From Poa pratensis (taxonomy: Eukaryota > Streptophyta > Magnoliopsida > Poales > Poaceae): a stretch of DNA of 64,000 bases. Below the pieces are notes generated by a model. It ran no database searches, was not told the DNA's origin, and was given only the letters and a program-made list of their open reading frames with translations. The DNA is taken from positions 43,284,982 to 43,348,981 of the forward strand of contig CAMZMU010000059.1 of the NCBI GenBank assembly GCA_947311845.1, in the 5' to 3' direction. Within the stretch, counting starts at the first letter, position 1. Each line of letters begins with the position of its first letter. This document shows, piece by piece, positions 12,101 through 23,320 of the stretch. Position numbers and translations under genes: made by a program.

Positions 12101-13110
12101 CCGACGCGCATCGTCACCTCATCCCTCGCCAGTCTCCGTTTATTCTGCAGCTCCTGTTTCGAGTTGCAAATATGAGCAACCGAACCAGTATCAAATACCC
12201 AGGCACTACTACGAGAACTAGTAAGGTACACATCAATAACATGTATATCAAATATACCTTTGACGTTGCCAGCCTTCTTATCCGCCAAGTATTTGGCGCA
12301 GTTACGCTTCCAGTGACCGTCTCCCTTGCAGTAGAAACACACAGTGTCCGGCTTAGGACCAGCCTTGGGTTTCACAGGTGTGGCAACAGGTTTGCCGCCC
12401 TGAGCAGCAACAGATTTGCCACTCTTCTTGAAGTGACCCTTTTTGGCCTTAACCTTCTTGAAACTGGTGGTCTTATTGACCATCAACACTTGATGTTCTT
12501 TCTTGATGTCCACTTCTGCAGATTTCAGCATCGCAAAGAGCTCATTAAGAGTCTTATTCATGCCTTGCATGTTATAGTTCAGCACAAAGCCTTTGTAGCT
12601 CGGAGGGAGCGACTGCAGCACCCTGTCAGTGATTAACTCATCCGGGATCACACATCCCAGCTGAATTAGGCGTTGGATATAGCCTCCCATGGTGACAACA
12701 TGTTCACTGACAGAGCTGTGCTCCTCCATCTTACATGTATAGAACTTATCAGAGATCTCATATCTCTCAGCGCGGGTCTGAGTCTGAAACATGGTTTTCA
12801 GCTCTTCAACCATCTCATAGGCGCCGTGATGTTCAAAACGTTTCTGGAGATCAGTGTCCAGAGATGTAAGGATGGCACAGGCAACTATAATGTGGTCATC
12901 TCTGCGCGTCTCAAAGACATTTTGTTCTGCTTCAGGCGCATTGTCTGCAGGTGGGTCACCTAGCGCAGCATCGAGCACATAATGCTTCTTACACCCAGTG
13001 AGGATAATCCTCAGGTTGCGGTGCCAGTCAGTGAAGTTTGAACCAGATGATTTCAGTTTTTCTTTCTCAAGGAATGCGCTGAAGTTGAACTGAGCTACGT
13101 TGCGGGCCAT
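9109..13110 (-). CDS. Gag-Pol polyprotein of element C (BARE-1 type), intact, 1,333 aa
   Basis: One uninterrupted frame encodes all functions of a Copia element. Domains in order: gag (about 1-250), zinc knuckle CX2CX4HX4C (258-271, CFYCKGDGHWKRNC), aspartic protease with DTG at 307-309, integrase HHCC region (H446-H450 to C476-C479), integrase core with D506, D569 and E605, reverse transcriptase with the MDVKTAFLNG motif and YVDD at 1007-1010, then RNase H (GYVDASF, STLEAEYMA, CDNTGAIALA, IADPLTK). No catalytic residue is missing. Length and gene order match BARE-1. Gag and Pol share one frame, so expression presumably relies on protein processing and, as published for BARE-1, spliced or packaged RNA forms. 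The ATG at 13110 follows a leader of about 1.2 kb. Confidence 0.97.
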   Translation of the reverse strand: MARNVAQFNFSAFLEKEKLKSSGSNFTDWHRNLRIILTGCKKHYVLDAALGDPPADNAPEAEQNVFETRRDDHIIVACAILTSLDTDLQKRFEHHGAYEMVEELKTMFQTQTRAERYEISDKFYTCKMEEHSSVSEHVVTMGGYIQRLIQLGCVIPDELITDRVLQSLPPSYKGFVLNYNMQGMNKTLNELFAMLKSAEVDIKKEHQVLMVNKTTSFKKVKAKKGHFKKSGKSVAAQGGKPVATPVKPKAGPKPDTVCFYCKGDGHWKRNCAKYLADKKAGNVKGIFDIHVIDVYLTSSRSSAWVFDTGSVAHICNSKQELQNKRRLARDEVTMRVGNGSKVDVIAVGTLPLHLPSGLVLNLNNCYLVPALSMNIISGSCLLRDGYSFKSENKGCSISMSNIFYGHAPNVNGLFLLDLDSSTSHIHNIDAKRCKANNDSTTYLWHCRLGHIGVKRMKKLHSDGLFQSLDFESFDTCEPCLMGKMTKTPFSGTMERASDLLEIIHTDVCGPMSIPTRGGYRYFLTFTDDLSRYGYIYLMKHKSETFEKFKEFQSEVENHRNRKIKFLRSDRGGEYLSYEFGMHLKNCGIVSQLTPPGTPQRNGVSERRNRTLLDMVRSMMSVSDLPMSFWGYALETAAFTLNRAPSKSVETTPYELWFGKKPKLSFLKIWGCEAYVKRLQPDKLEPKAEKCVFIGYPKETIGYTFYHRSEGKVFVAKNGSFLEKEFLSKGVSGRKIELDEVIEPSPELESSAAQEDLDLQAPPSPAREKEADDSDHAASVKVPVRRSTRLRTAPEWYGNPVLNILLLDNDEPMNYEEAMMSPDSGKWQDAMNSEMESMKENQVWTLVDLPDSRKAVECKWIFKKKTDADGNVTVYKARLVAKGFRQIQGVDYDETFSPVAMLKSVRVLLAIAAYFDYEIWQMDVKTAFLNGNVEEELYMVQPEGFVDPKDADKVCKLQRSIYGLKQASRSWNLRFDEVIKGFGFVQNYKEACVYKKVSGSSVAFLVLYVDDILLIGNDVELLNSVKDYLNNSFSMKDLGEAAYILGIKIYRDRSRRLIALSQSKYLEKIVKKFNMQDAKKGSLPMLQGKPLSMTQCPTTATEIERMKKIPYASAIGSIMYAMLCTRPDVSHALSLTSRYQSDPGEAHWTAVKNILKYLKRTKDMFLVYGGDEELSVKGYVDASFDTDPDDSKSQTGYVFILNGAAVSWRSSKQTVIAASTLEAEYMAASEAAKEGIWLKEFVTELGVVPSALDPMEIFCDNTGAIALAKEPRCHKSSKHIKRRFHQIREHVNEGDITISKVHTNQNIADPLTKVLPQTKHDQHQKAMGVRFLPM

Positions 13111-14346
13111 GATCTACAACATTTTAGCAAAGACATCTTTAGACTATGTTCATGATAAAGAGTTCATTTTAATCAAATTACTAACGAACTCCCACTTAAA
13201 ACAACATCCCTCATAGTTGTCTAGTGGTACACGATCCAAATCCACTACACCAAGTCCGATCTTCACGAGAGAAGATGTAGTTTCAATGGTGAACATCGAA
13301 ATGTTGATCATATCATTCATATGACTCGTGTTTAACCTTTCGGTTCGTCGTGTTCCGAGTCCATGTCTGTACATGCTAGGCTCGTCAAGTTAACCAAAGT
13401 ATTTCCGCATGTGTAAAACTGGCTTACACCCGTCGTATGTGAACGTAGAGTTTACCACATCCGATCATCACGAGATGCTTCAAAACGACGAACTTTCGCG
13501 ACGGTGCATACTAAGGGAGAACACTTTATCTTGATATTGTGTGAGGGATCATCTTATAATGCTACCGTCGAGCACACGCAAAATAAGATGCATAAAAGGA
13601 TAAACATCACATGCATAAAAATATGTGACATGGTATAGCCCTTTTATTGCGTCTTGATCTCCATCTTAAACGCACCGGCATGATCTCCATCATGGCGCCA
13701 TGTTCATGTGGCGCCTTGGTTGTCTCCACCACGTTGCATCCCATATATTGCTAACTCATAGCGATAAATAATGCAATTACATGGCGTTTGAAGTTGACAC
13801 GCAGGTCATACAATTGATAATTAAGACAACCATATGGCTCCTGCCGGTTGCCGTACTCATCGACATGCAAGTCGTGAAACATTACAAAACATGATCATCT
13901 CATACATCACAAATATATCATATGAAACAGTTTGGGCTATACCATATCACAAGCACCCCTGCAAAAACAAGTTAGACGCCTCTCCCTTATTCTTTGCAAA
14001 TTTTACGTGGCTTAGGGCTTTCGAAGAAAGAACCGTTCTTACCTACGAACATGAAACCACAACGGTGATAAACAAATTATTAACAACCCGTTGTAGATTA
14101 AATCTTAACTATAGTGGGAGAGACAGACACCCGCAAAGCCACTTATGCAATACAAGTTGCATGTCAGTCGTGGAACAAGTCTCATGTACGTGGACATGTA
14201 AAGTTAGTCCGGGCCGCTTCATCCCACTATGCCACTAAGATTCAAAATACACAAAGGAAGTAATAAAAAGATTATCAACGCCCACATACACATATGTGTT
14301 CTACCCGTACCAAAACATCTACGCATAGATCCGGCTCTGATACCAC
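13111..14346 (-). other. Untranslated leader and primer-binding site of element C
   Basis: The stretch between the 5' LTR and the gag ATG in element orientation. Apart from the primer-binding site next to the LTR (14345-14333) it shows no protein with family features; a 134-aa plus-strand frame at 13834-14238 has no recognisable domain. A long structured leader is normal for BARE-1-type elements. Confidence 0.85.
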
Positions 14347-16072
14347 TGTAGGAGTTTGCGCGATAGAAAACAAAAAATTTCTCTCACATGCGGAAGCAAC
14401 ACTCAAGATCCTATCTAGAAGATTCTAGTAACGGGGAGAGTAGTTCATCATACCCTCGAAGAACACGCGCGTTGAACGTTTAATTCAACGCAGCTCGGTG
14501 AAGTTGTTGACGATGTTCGATCCGATCAGCACCGCAAACGAGCAGCACCTCCGGAGGCTTGCACACGTACAGCTCGATGACGTCTCCCTCTTCTTGATCC
14601 AGCAAGCTAGAGGGAGAAGTAGGTGGGATCGATTCCAGCAGCACGACGGCGTGGTGGTGGATATGGTGGAGAGTTCCCGCGGGCAGGGCTTCGCCAAGCG
14701 GTGCGCGGGAGGTAGAGGAGCAGCAAGCCAGTGATGCGGCCAAGCCTCTGTCTCTTGGTGCACCTCTCCCTCTTCTTTATATAGGCAAGGGGCTGCAGCC
14801 ACTTTATTTCCAAAGTAGAAACTCCCTCTTTCAATAGTGGTAACCCCTTCTCATTTAAAAGGTGGTAACCCCCTCTTTCAAGAGTGGTAACATCCCTTTT
14901 AAAGGGCTACCCATTGAATGGCTGCATGGACCAAGTAGGACTGGTCAAATGGACCAGTGGGCCACCCTTGGTCGTTGGGGACAGGTGGGCCCCACTATGG
15001 GACCCTCCGGAACCTTCTAGAACATTCCGACACTCTGCCGAAAAATCCCGAACTTTTCCGGAACCCTGAAATCAACTTGCCATATATAAATCTTTACCTC
15101 CGGACTCTTCCGGAGCTCCTCGTGATGTCTAGGATCTCATCCGAGACTCCGAACAATATTCGGACACCATTAACAAAATTATCCCAGAGCTACTCTAGCG
15201 TTACCGAACGTTAAGTGTGTGACCCTACGGGTTCGAGAACGTGCAGACATGATGGAGACACCTCTCCGATCAATAACCATTAGAGGGACCAGGATATCCA
15301 TAATGACTCCCACACATTCAACGAAGATCTTTATCGGTTGAACCACTATGTCGTGGACTACTATAATCCGTATACAATTTCCTTTGTCACGCGATATTTT
15401 ACTTACCCAAGATTTGATCGTCGGTATCACTATACCTAGTTAAATCTTGTTACTGGTAAGTACTCTTTACTCGTTCCGTAATACAACATTCTCTGTGACT
15501 AACTCATTAGTCACGTGCTTGCAAGCTTTACCGAATGTGCACTACCGAGTGGGCCCAGAGTATATCTCTCCGAAACACGGAGGGACAAATCCCAGTCTTG
15601 ATTCATGTAATTCAACAAGCACTTTCTGAGATACCCGTAAGACACCTTTATGATCACCCTGTCACGAAGCGATGGTTGATGTCCCCAAAGTATTCTTCCA
15701 GTACCCGGGAATAACATGATCTCATGGTCTAAGAAATAGGATACTTGACAATAAAAGGCATGACAATAAAAACTTAATGAAACGATCAATATTGTTATGC
15801 TTAGTTGGGTCTGTCCATCACGTCATTCTTCTAATGACATGATCCCGTTAATTAATTAACAACTCATGTTCATGGTTGGGAAACCATAACCATCATTAAT
15901 TAACGAGCTAGTCTAGTAGAGGCTTACTAGGGACGCAATGTTGTTTACGCAACCACACATGTATTATGTTTCCGGTTAATACAATTATAGCATGGAAATA
16001 AACATATATCATGAACACGGAAATATGATAATAACATTTATTTATTATTGCCTCTAGGGCATATTTCCAACA
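14347..16072 (-). repeat. 5' LTR of element C
   Basis: 1,726 bp and the promoter-bearing LTR in the element's orientation. A TATA box (CTATATAAAG, minus strand) lies near 14785-14774. It differs from the partner LTR by one A in an A-run, the only difference I found. Confidence 0.97.
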
Positions 16073-16077
16073 CTACC

Positions 16078-18164
16078 TTAGCGAGGTGTTGACCCTGTCC
16101 AAGCAGCGCTACCCGCACTACCAGAAGCTGTCCTACGGAGTTTTCATGACTTCAAGGAAAGTAATCCACTACTTCTCCGAGCACCCGATCACGGTGGTAA
16201 GCTCCTCCGGGCTCTCCGACATCCTGACCAACCAATGCGCGACAGGACGAGTCGCCAAGTGGGTCGTCGAGCTGGGACCCTGGGGGCTGAAATACGCTCA
16301 CCCGAAGTCAATCAAGGCCCAAGTGCTCCCAGAATTCACCACCGAGTGGATAGAAGCCCAGCTGCCAGATGTCCCTGACCTGTCCAACGCATGGACAATG
16401 TACTTCGACGGTTCCAAAAAGTTCAGATCAGCCGGGGGAGGAGTCATCCTCATCTCCCCTAAAGGCGACAAGCTGAAGTACGTGCTACAGATGGACTTCC
16501 CAACACCCTCCAACAACGAGGCTGAGTACGAAGCCCTAATCCATGGCATGCGAATGGCCAAGAACTGCGGCGCAACTCACCTTATGATCTACGGCAACTC
16601 CTACCTCGTCGTGCAGCAAACCATGAAAGCCTGTGACGCCATCGCCGACAACATGATTGCCTACAGAGACCTGTACAACCAGCTGGAGGGCACCTTCGAC
16701 GGCTGCGAGTTGCGACACATCGGCCGTGAAAGCAATGAGGAAGCCGACGCCCTCGCCAACCTGGGCTCAGACAAAGCGCAGGTGCCACCCGGCGTCTTCC
16801 TTGAGCGCATCACACAGCGATTCGTCAAACTTCGACCCGCGCCCGGATCCTCCACACCATCAACGAGCACCGCTGACCAGCCAAGCAACGAGAAGGAGCC
16901 AATGGAGGTTCTGCTCATCGAGCCCAGATGGACGAGCCCATATCTGGCGTACATGCTGCACCAGAGACTGCCAGTCAACTCAGTCGAAGCCAAGCGCATT
17001 ATTCGCCGTTCGAAAGGCTTCACCATCATCAAGGGGGAACTATACAAGCGAAGCATCTCAGGAGTCCTGCAAAGGTGCATTGATCCAGTCGACGGTCAAG
17101 CCATCCTGCTCGAAATCCATACAGGCACCTGCGGGCACCACGCTAGCAGTCGTGCCTTGGTAGCCAAAGCCCTGCGAGCCGGGTTCTACTGGCCCACAGC
17201 AATGCAAGATGCCGAAGAAATCGTGAAGAAATGCCTCGGCTGCCAGGAGTTCGCCAGCAAGCCGCACGCGCCAGCATCGGCACTGAAGACCATACCACTC
17301 GCCTGGCCATTCGCTCAGTGGGGACTCGATATGGTGGGTCCACTCAAGAAATCTTCATCAGGGGGGCACACTCACCTCCTGGTAGCAGTCGACAAGTTCA
17401 CCAAATGGATCGAAGCCGTGCCCATCACAAGTTCGACTGCATCCTCAGCAGTTAACTTCATCAGGTCCATCATCTTCAGGTTTGGGGTGCCGAACAGCAT
17501 CATCACCGACAACGGCACGAACTTCACAGCCGAAGAATTCAAGGACTTCTGCTCCGAACAAGGCATCAAGCTCAACTACGCATCAGTCTCGCACCCGCAA
17601 TCCAATGGGCAAGTCGAAAAGGCCAACGGCCTAGTCTGCAAAGGCATCAAGAAGCGCCTGCGAGTACCATTGAGGCGCGCTGCAGGCGCCTGGGTCGAAG
17701 AGCTGCCTTCTGTGCTCTGGAGTCTACACACAACACCGAACAGATCAACCCAGTACACGCCATTCTTCATGGTTTATGGCGCAGAGGCGGTCATGCCCTG
17801 CGACATCAAGTTCGATGCACCTCGAGTGGTGGCCTACAACGAGTCTGACGCAGAAGAAGCACTCGAGGACGACATGGACACCCTGGACGAAGCACCCGAC
17901 ATCGCCCTCACTCGCTCAGCCGTGTACCAGCAGGACCTGCGCAACTACCATGGACGGCGACTGCGGCCAAGAGCTTTCGTTCCAGGCGACCTGGTCCTTC
18001 GCCTCAAACAGAAGAAGGTGCACAAGCTCGCCTCCCCATGGGAGGGCCCATACATTGTGACAGAAGCAATCGGCGGAGGAGCTTACCGCCTGAAGGACTC
18101 GAAGACAGGAACAGTCTGCCACAACCCGTGGAATGTCGCGCAGCTGCGACGCTTCTATGCCTAG
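16078..18164 (+). pseudogene. Element B: second half of pol (RNase H end, archaeal-type RNase H, integrase)
   Basis: Resumes the frame broken at 7350 and stays open to the TAG at 18162. Counting from GTG at 16086: end of RNase H (1-60), a second archaeal-type RNase H (about 103-228: YFDGSK with D108, NNEAEYEAL with E146, EEADALA with D221), then integrase with the HHCC region (HHASS to CLGC, about 345-386), core residues D415 (WGLDMVGP), D475 (ITDNGTNF) and E511 (NGQVEKANG), and a C-terminal domain ending near NPWNVAQLRRFY. The extra RNase H is the signature of the Tat/Ogre clade. Its third catalytic position reads IYGNS where the family has GDS, so D171 is replaced by Asn. The part is otherwise well kept. 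Confidence 0.93.
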
Positions 18165-18340
18165 TCGACTCCCCTGCTGTAACAAAGCATACATGCCAAG
18201 GCGGCAGGTTTCAGACGCACTCTTTCCCTTACCAGGGTACCTGAGGGGACTGGAAGGGTTTTAATGAGGCGGCCTGCTCGCAAAAATCAATGAAGTGATT
18301 TATGGAACACGCTCTCCACTTTACTTTTTCAGTCAAAAAG
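18165..18340. other. Spacer after element B pol
   Basis: Short untranslated stretch between the pol stop codon and the tandem array. No coding or structural feature seen. Confidence 0.6.
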
Positions 18341-18344
18341 CAAC

Positions 18345-19335
18345 ATAAACCTAGGCCGCACCCGACGCACTCGGGGGCTGCGCCATACAGGTTCAACTCG
18401 AAAAATCCTCGGCCGCCACCCGAAGCACTCGGGGGCTGCGCCACACAGGTCTAAGTCCAACCTAGGCCGCACCCGACGCACTCGGGGGCTGCGCCATACA
18501 GGTTCAACTCGAAAAAACCTAGGCCGCACCCGACGCACTCGGGGGCTGCGCCATACAGGTCCAAGTCGAAAACCTTGGTCGCACCCGAAGCACTCGGGGG
18601 CTGCGCCACACAGGTCTAAGTCCAACCTAGGCCGCACCCGACGCACTCGGGGGCTGCGCCATACAGGTTCAACTCGAAAAATCCTCGGCCGCACCCGAAG
18701 CACTCGGGGCTGCGCCACACAGGTCTAAGTCCAACCTAGGCCGCACCCGACGCACTCGGGGGCTGCGCCATACAGGTTCAACTCAAAAAAACCTAGGCCG
18801 CACCCGACGCACTCGGGGGCTGCGCCATACAGGTCCAAGTCGAAAACCTTGGTCGTCACCCGAAGCACTCGGGGCTGCGCCACACAGGTCTAAGTCCAAC
18901 CTAGGCCGCACCCGACGCACTCGGGGGCTGCGCCATACAGGTTCAACTCGAAAAATCCTCGGCCGCCACCTGAAGCACTCGGGGGCTGCGCCACACAGGT
19001 CTAAGTCCAACCTAGGCCGCACCTGACGCACTCGGGGGCTGCGCCATACAGGTTCAACTCGAAAAAACCTAGGCCGCACCCGACGCACTCGGGGGCTGCG
19101 CCATACAGGTCCAAGTCGAGAACCTTGGTCGTCACCCGAAGTGCTCGGGGGCTGCGCCATACAGGTCCAAGTCCAGCCTAGGCCGCACCCGACGCACTCG
19201 GGGGCTGCGCCATACAGGTCTAACTCAGAAAATCCTCGGCCGTACTCGAAACACTCGGGGGCCGCGCCGCACACGTCTAAACCCACAAAACCCTAGGCCG
19301 CACCCGATCCGCTCGGGGGCTGCGCCATACGGGTT
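18345..19335. repeat. 18-copy tandem array, monomer about 55 bp
   Basis: The word GCTGCGCC recurs 18 times in about 1 kb (one copy mutated to GCCGCGCC). Units carry CACTCGGGGGCTGCGCC, and two variants broadly alternate: one with ATACAGGTTCAACTCGAAAA, one with ACACAGGTCTAAGTCCAAC. The last two or three units are more diverged. Arrays in this 3' position are typical of Tat/Ogre Gypsy elements. The long minus-strand frames here (18329-18718 and 18783-19286) are only the periodic translation of the repeat. Confidence 0.95.
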
Positions 19336-19468
19336 CACAGACGTCTACAAAATACAATTTACTAACTCGGGGGCTACCCCCACCTCGACATACATACACT
19401 CATACTTCCACTTGGAAAAATTTCTCTTACAAGCTAACGCTATGCAACAGCACTCTACTGCCCTTATT

Positions 19469-22400
19469 CTACAGGCTCGCCCTTTGGCGCATCAAGTGGC
19501 CCTACAAGGTGCTCGCTGAATTTCTGAACCTGCTGAATCATCTGGCGTGCAGCCGCAAGAGTATCGGCATAGTCACCTTCTCCAGGCAAGCCGTCAAGCA
19601 CCTTGTGCAATGGAAGGTTAGGCCGGTGCATTCGAACATACCCAACGCCACGTTCGCCCCGGCAACAAGTTGAGCGTGCACGACTTCCTTCAACGCACCG
19701 CCTTCACGGAACCTCTCCAGAAGCGCAGTTAGTCCATTCGGCTGCTCGTTGTGAGGAAAGTACACCTTGTTGATCTGCCAGAGGGTTTTTCTGCAACCTT
19801 CTAATAGTACAGCAGCCCGCCAGGTACGATCCAGCATTCGTGCCAGGATACTTCCTCTGGACTTGTTTGACCAAAACTGGCGCGCTTCGGGTGAGTCGCC
19901 GGCGGCCTCTTTCTCTACCCGCTCGTCCACTCGAAGCTGCTCCGCCGTCAAATCAGAATTGACATCTGCATCAAGGCCAAGCATTGAGCATAACAAGTAG
20001 ACACAGAAGCCGAAGGAAAAACGCTAAAAGTCCAACCTTGCAGCTGTCGACCAATCAAGTCCATCTCTCCAAGCAGAAACTCTTCACGCTGGGAGAACGG
20101 CGCGACGGGCCGCAACCTCAGTCGCTCCAGCTCCAACTCAGCATTCTTCAACTTCGACTCGAGCTCAACCACCTTGTTCCTCATGAAGGTGAGCACTCTC
20201 TGGTCGTTTACGCTTCGCACAGGAGCTGGAGGAGCTTGACGGCGGCGACGAGTAGGCGCAGCCGAAGTGGTATCTTCCTCATCACCCGCGCCAGTCGTCC
20301 CAGCAACGTCAGGAGCTTCGCCCATATCAGACTGCCAAGAATCGACAGCGTCAGGCCAGGAAAAGAATAAACATAACTCATTCAAGCCAGATAAAAAAAA
20401 TACACGGCGACTGCACCCCCGGGGGAGTGAATTCACATTTCATCATCATGTTCACTCGCACAATATATAGTGCATTACAGACTCAAGCCCAACAGCAGAA
20501 GCACAGTTCTAAAAGGAAAAGTCTACACTACAGACTCAGACTGGGAACGGCTCTTCCTAGCAGCCAACTCTGCAGCTTTGGCAATTCTCCTCTCGAAGGT
20601 GGCGACCAACTTCGCAGCTAGCTGGCTCGCCTGCACCTTCACACCGCTAAGGGACGCGGTTCTGCCATCAGGCTTCCGAGGGAAGTCGCTGACAACCTTC
20701 TCAAAATCACCTACGACTTGGTGACCAAGGAGCAGCTGGAAAGTGAGCTCTGAGCCGCGTACCGTCTGCGCGCGCGTGAAGTCCGCCAGGACATTCGAAT
20801 TGCCTTCGAATGGAGCCGCGAGTGCATCAACAGCAGTTGGTGGTGGCTGGTTTGGAAAGATGTTCCGGTGCACAGTCGCTAAGGCCTCCGTCGACTTCTG
20901 CAGGGCCGCCGCCGACTGCTGCATCGCTGCCGATGCATATGCGCAGACGCGGTCGACGAAGCCAACAGCCTGCGCCAAGCCGACACTCTCGCTAGAAGTC
21001 CCTTCCGGAGGAGCACCTCCGCAATTCTCTGCCCAAAGGAAATCCACACCCATAAGGCGCCAGAAGTCGACAAAAGACAAAGTAGGCCTACGGCCGAAAA
21101 ACTTACTTCCAACAACATCTGCGAGTGCGAGCAAACGGTCGACCTGGGTCTTCTCCAGAGCATCCCGAGCTTGCTCCCGCTCTTGGGCTTCACCCAGTGA
21201 CTTCTCCAGCTTCGCGACCCGCGCCTTCATGCTCTCCTTCTCGCCTGCGGGTCAACGGAGCACAGTTAGCAATAAAGGCAGTCGAAGCACTCCTCGAACA
21301 CAAGGTTTCATACTTACTATTCGCCTGCTCCAGAGCAGCGCGGAGCTGATCCCTCTCCTGCTCCATACGAACGAAGGCCGCGGCTCCTTCCATCTGCTGG
21401 CGATAAAATGGCTGCAGAAAACACAAGACATCAATCTGCGCCCGACTATTCCAGTCACGCGCATCTTCGGGGGCTACTCCCATCGGGAGCGCTGTACGCG
21501 CACCCGATACAGATCTTGCAGAAGGAATCGAAGAACACTTACATGCTCAAGCAGCCCAGAGTCAACTGGAGTCGCATCAGCAGACCTCTCAGGCATGGTG
21601 GAGGTGGAAGCCTTCAAGCCCAAAACGTCACCCGCCAGAGCCTCCTCTCCGGGCGTCCTAGCAGTTTGCTCGATCAAGGGAGCAGAAGTGTGCTCCATCT
21701 CACGAGGGGAAGAAACAGCAGCGCCGGTACGGTCGCTGTCACAAGAACTCTCAATTCAAGGACCCGCAAGTGAAAAAGCACACTCGACAAATACAAAGCA
21801 AAGGTCACGCGACTAACCTGACTACATCATCATCTTCACTCCCCAAGGAAACGGAGGCCATCCTCGCGAACTCGATCGGCGGTGCAGAGCCGAGGGGAGG
21901 CACGAACAACGGTTCCGCCAGGTCACTCGGGTGCTTAGTACCCGAAGAGGACTCGCTCGTCTCTTCCTCGATCACACCCGCCTCCTTCACAGGCGACGAG
22001 GCAGAACCAGAGTCGACACCCTTTCGCCTCTGCCGCTTCCGCTGCGGCTCCTCATCTTCATCCTCCTCCAGCTCTTCACTCGGAGAGGTGGCGGAGGGAA
22101 CTTCATCGTCATCAACCTCGTCCTCAGGGAACTCTGCCTCTTCATGAGGGCCATTCTCCATCAACGGAGGAAGACTGACATAGTTCGAGCGGCCCTGTCA
22201 GCGAATGAAGCATTCAAGTCAAGCGAAAAGATTCGACACAAGAAGATACAAGACGAACAAAGCAAACAAAGCTCACCTCAGGCACAGGGTTATTAGGCCC
22301 ATACGGTTCGACTGGACACTTGACATTGCACGGGTCAGCGGCTCGGAGGCTAGTGATGCTCCTCACCTTCGACGCGACTTCGTCATCATCGAGCTCATCG

Positions 22401-23206
22401 CCAGCGTCCTCACGCGCCCACATCGGGTGGGTGCGAGCGCGAAGCGGCTGCACCCGAAGTCTGAAGAAGGTGGCAATAAGGTGAACTCCACCTGTCTCGC
22501 GCCCAAGACTCTTCAGCAAGCCACGAAGAAGTGTCAGCAAGGGCTGGGTCGCCTCCCTGTCTTCCTTCGACAGCGGGTGCGCCCACGCGTTCGACTTCCG
22601 CAACTCGCGATCAGCAGCGAAGTTGGGAAGCCCCTCCTGGTCGCACCTGATGTAGAACCACTTCTTCCGCCAGCCCTGGACGGAGTCGGACTTCTTCATC
22701 TGAAAGTAGGTGGTGTCGCCACGCACCTGGATGCCGAAGCCGCCGACTGGATACACCTGCTTGTTCTTCCCCACGTTCCTCTTCACGAGGAATAGCGACT
22801 TCCACAGCAACCAATTAGGTGCGATTCCCAGGAAGCACTCGCAGAGCACGATATAGCTCGCGATACTCAAGACGCTATTGGGAGTCAGATCGTGGATCTG
22901 AATCCCATAAGCATACAGGAGACCACGGACAAAATCGTGGAGGGGGAACCCGAAACCCCGCGGAAGGAAATCCACGAAGCAAACGCGTTCCCCATCGCGA
23001 GGAGCGGGAAATACCTCTTTCCCTGGAGCGCGCACCGTCGCCTGGTCTACCGGCGGCAGCAGCCCCTGCGCGCGGAGGGCCTCGAGGTCGGCCTTCTTCA
23101 CCGACGATTTGACCCAATCGCCGTCGGGCTTCTTCATCACGCTCGCCTCGGCGGCGGCGCCGGTGCCAGCAGCAGCCTTCCCCCTCTTCATCACGGCCTT
23201 GCTCAT
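19469..23206 (-). CDS. Antisense gene of element B, seven-exon model (Transposase_28-like protein)
   Basis: A gene opposite to gag-pol, read on the minus strand. The exons I derive are 23206-22277, 22194-21818, 21747-21543, 21411-21318, 21244-20532, 20331-20037 and 19965-19469. All introns are GT-AG and every junction keeps phase. If the fifth intron is not spliced, a TAG at 20525-20523 ends a 775-aa product. The N-terminal part (CFVDFLPRGFGFPLHDFVRG, SYIVLCECFLGI) matches my memory of Pfam PF04195, the putative gypsy-type transposon domain found in such antisense ORFs. Exon 2 is highly acidic (EEDEDEEPQ), then basic (RKRQRRK). Exons 4-7 are rich in coiled-coil heptads (RVAKLEKSLGEAQ, VVELESKLKNAELELERL). 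One apparent G loss near 19643 shifts the last 50 or so codons. Function is unknown. Confidence 0.75.
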
Positions 23207-23304
23207 GGAGGGTGGAAGAAAGGAACTAGCAGAGGAGCAACAATGGCGGAGAGAGCAGCGGAGACGACGGAATGGGGATGGAATGAACTGTTCACCGCTG
23301 CGGT

Positions 23305-23320
23305 AAAAAATATATACCGC
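23305..23320 (-). promoter_or_regulatory. TATA-like box of the antisense gene
   Basis: GGTATATATTTT on the minus strand lies about 100 bp upstream of the ATG at 23206, inside the element and outside both LTRs. Placement fits a dedicated promoter, but this rests on motif and position only. Confidence 0.45.

Larger units (their letters stand above)
7351..16072 (-). mobile_element. Element C: complete BARE-1/WIS/Angela-type Copia retrotransposon
   Basis: A full-length Copia element on the minus strand. It has two LTRs (7351-9075 and 14347-16072), a primer-binding site (TGGTATCAGAGCC read on the minus strand, 14345-14333) matching initiator tRNA-Met, one long intact polyprotein ORF and a purine-rich tract (AAGTGGGAGAC, minus strand, about 9086-9076). 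In its own orientation the LTR starts TGTTGGAAATATGCCC, which is how BARE-1/WIS/Angela elements start. The 5-bp target duplication CTACC is perfect (7346-7350 and 16073-16077). The LTRs yield the same ORFs throughout; the one difference I saw is an A5 versus A6 run near 7376. This is a recent insertion that still looks capable of movement. Confidence 0.97.

Noticed and set aside
13834..14238. 134-aa frame in the leader of element C
   Set aside because: Opposite to the element's coding strand and without any recognisable domain.
14333..14346. tRNA-like words near 14340 and 43855
   Set aside because: These are retrotransposon primer-binding sites complementary to initiator tRNA-Met, not tRNA genes.
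18329..19286. Minus-strand repeat protein frames of 129 and 167 aa
   Set aside because: They are only the translation of the 55-bp tandem array; the monomer length keeps the frame open by chance.
18345..19335. Possible CRISPR-like array
   Set aside because: Units are contiguous with no unique spacers, and the context is a plant retrotransposon.
20743..21816. 357-aa plus-strand open frame
   Set aside because: It overlaps the antisense exons, has no domain and runs across intron positions of the minus-strand gene; it is a shadow frame.
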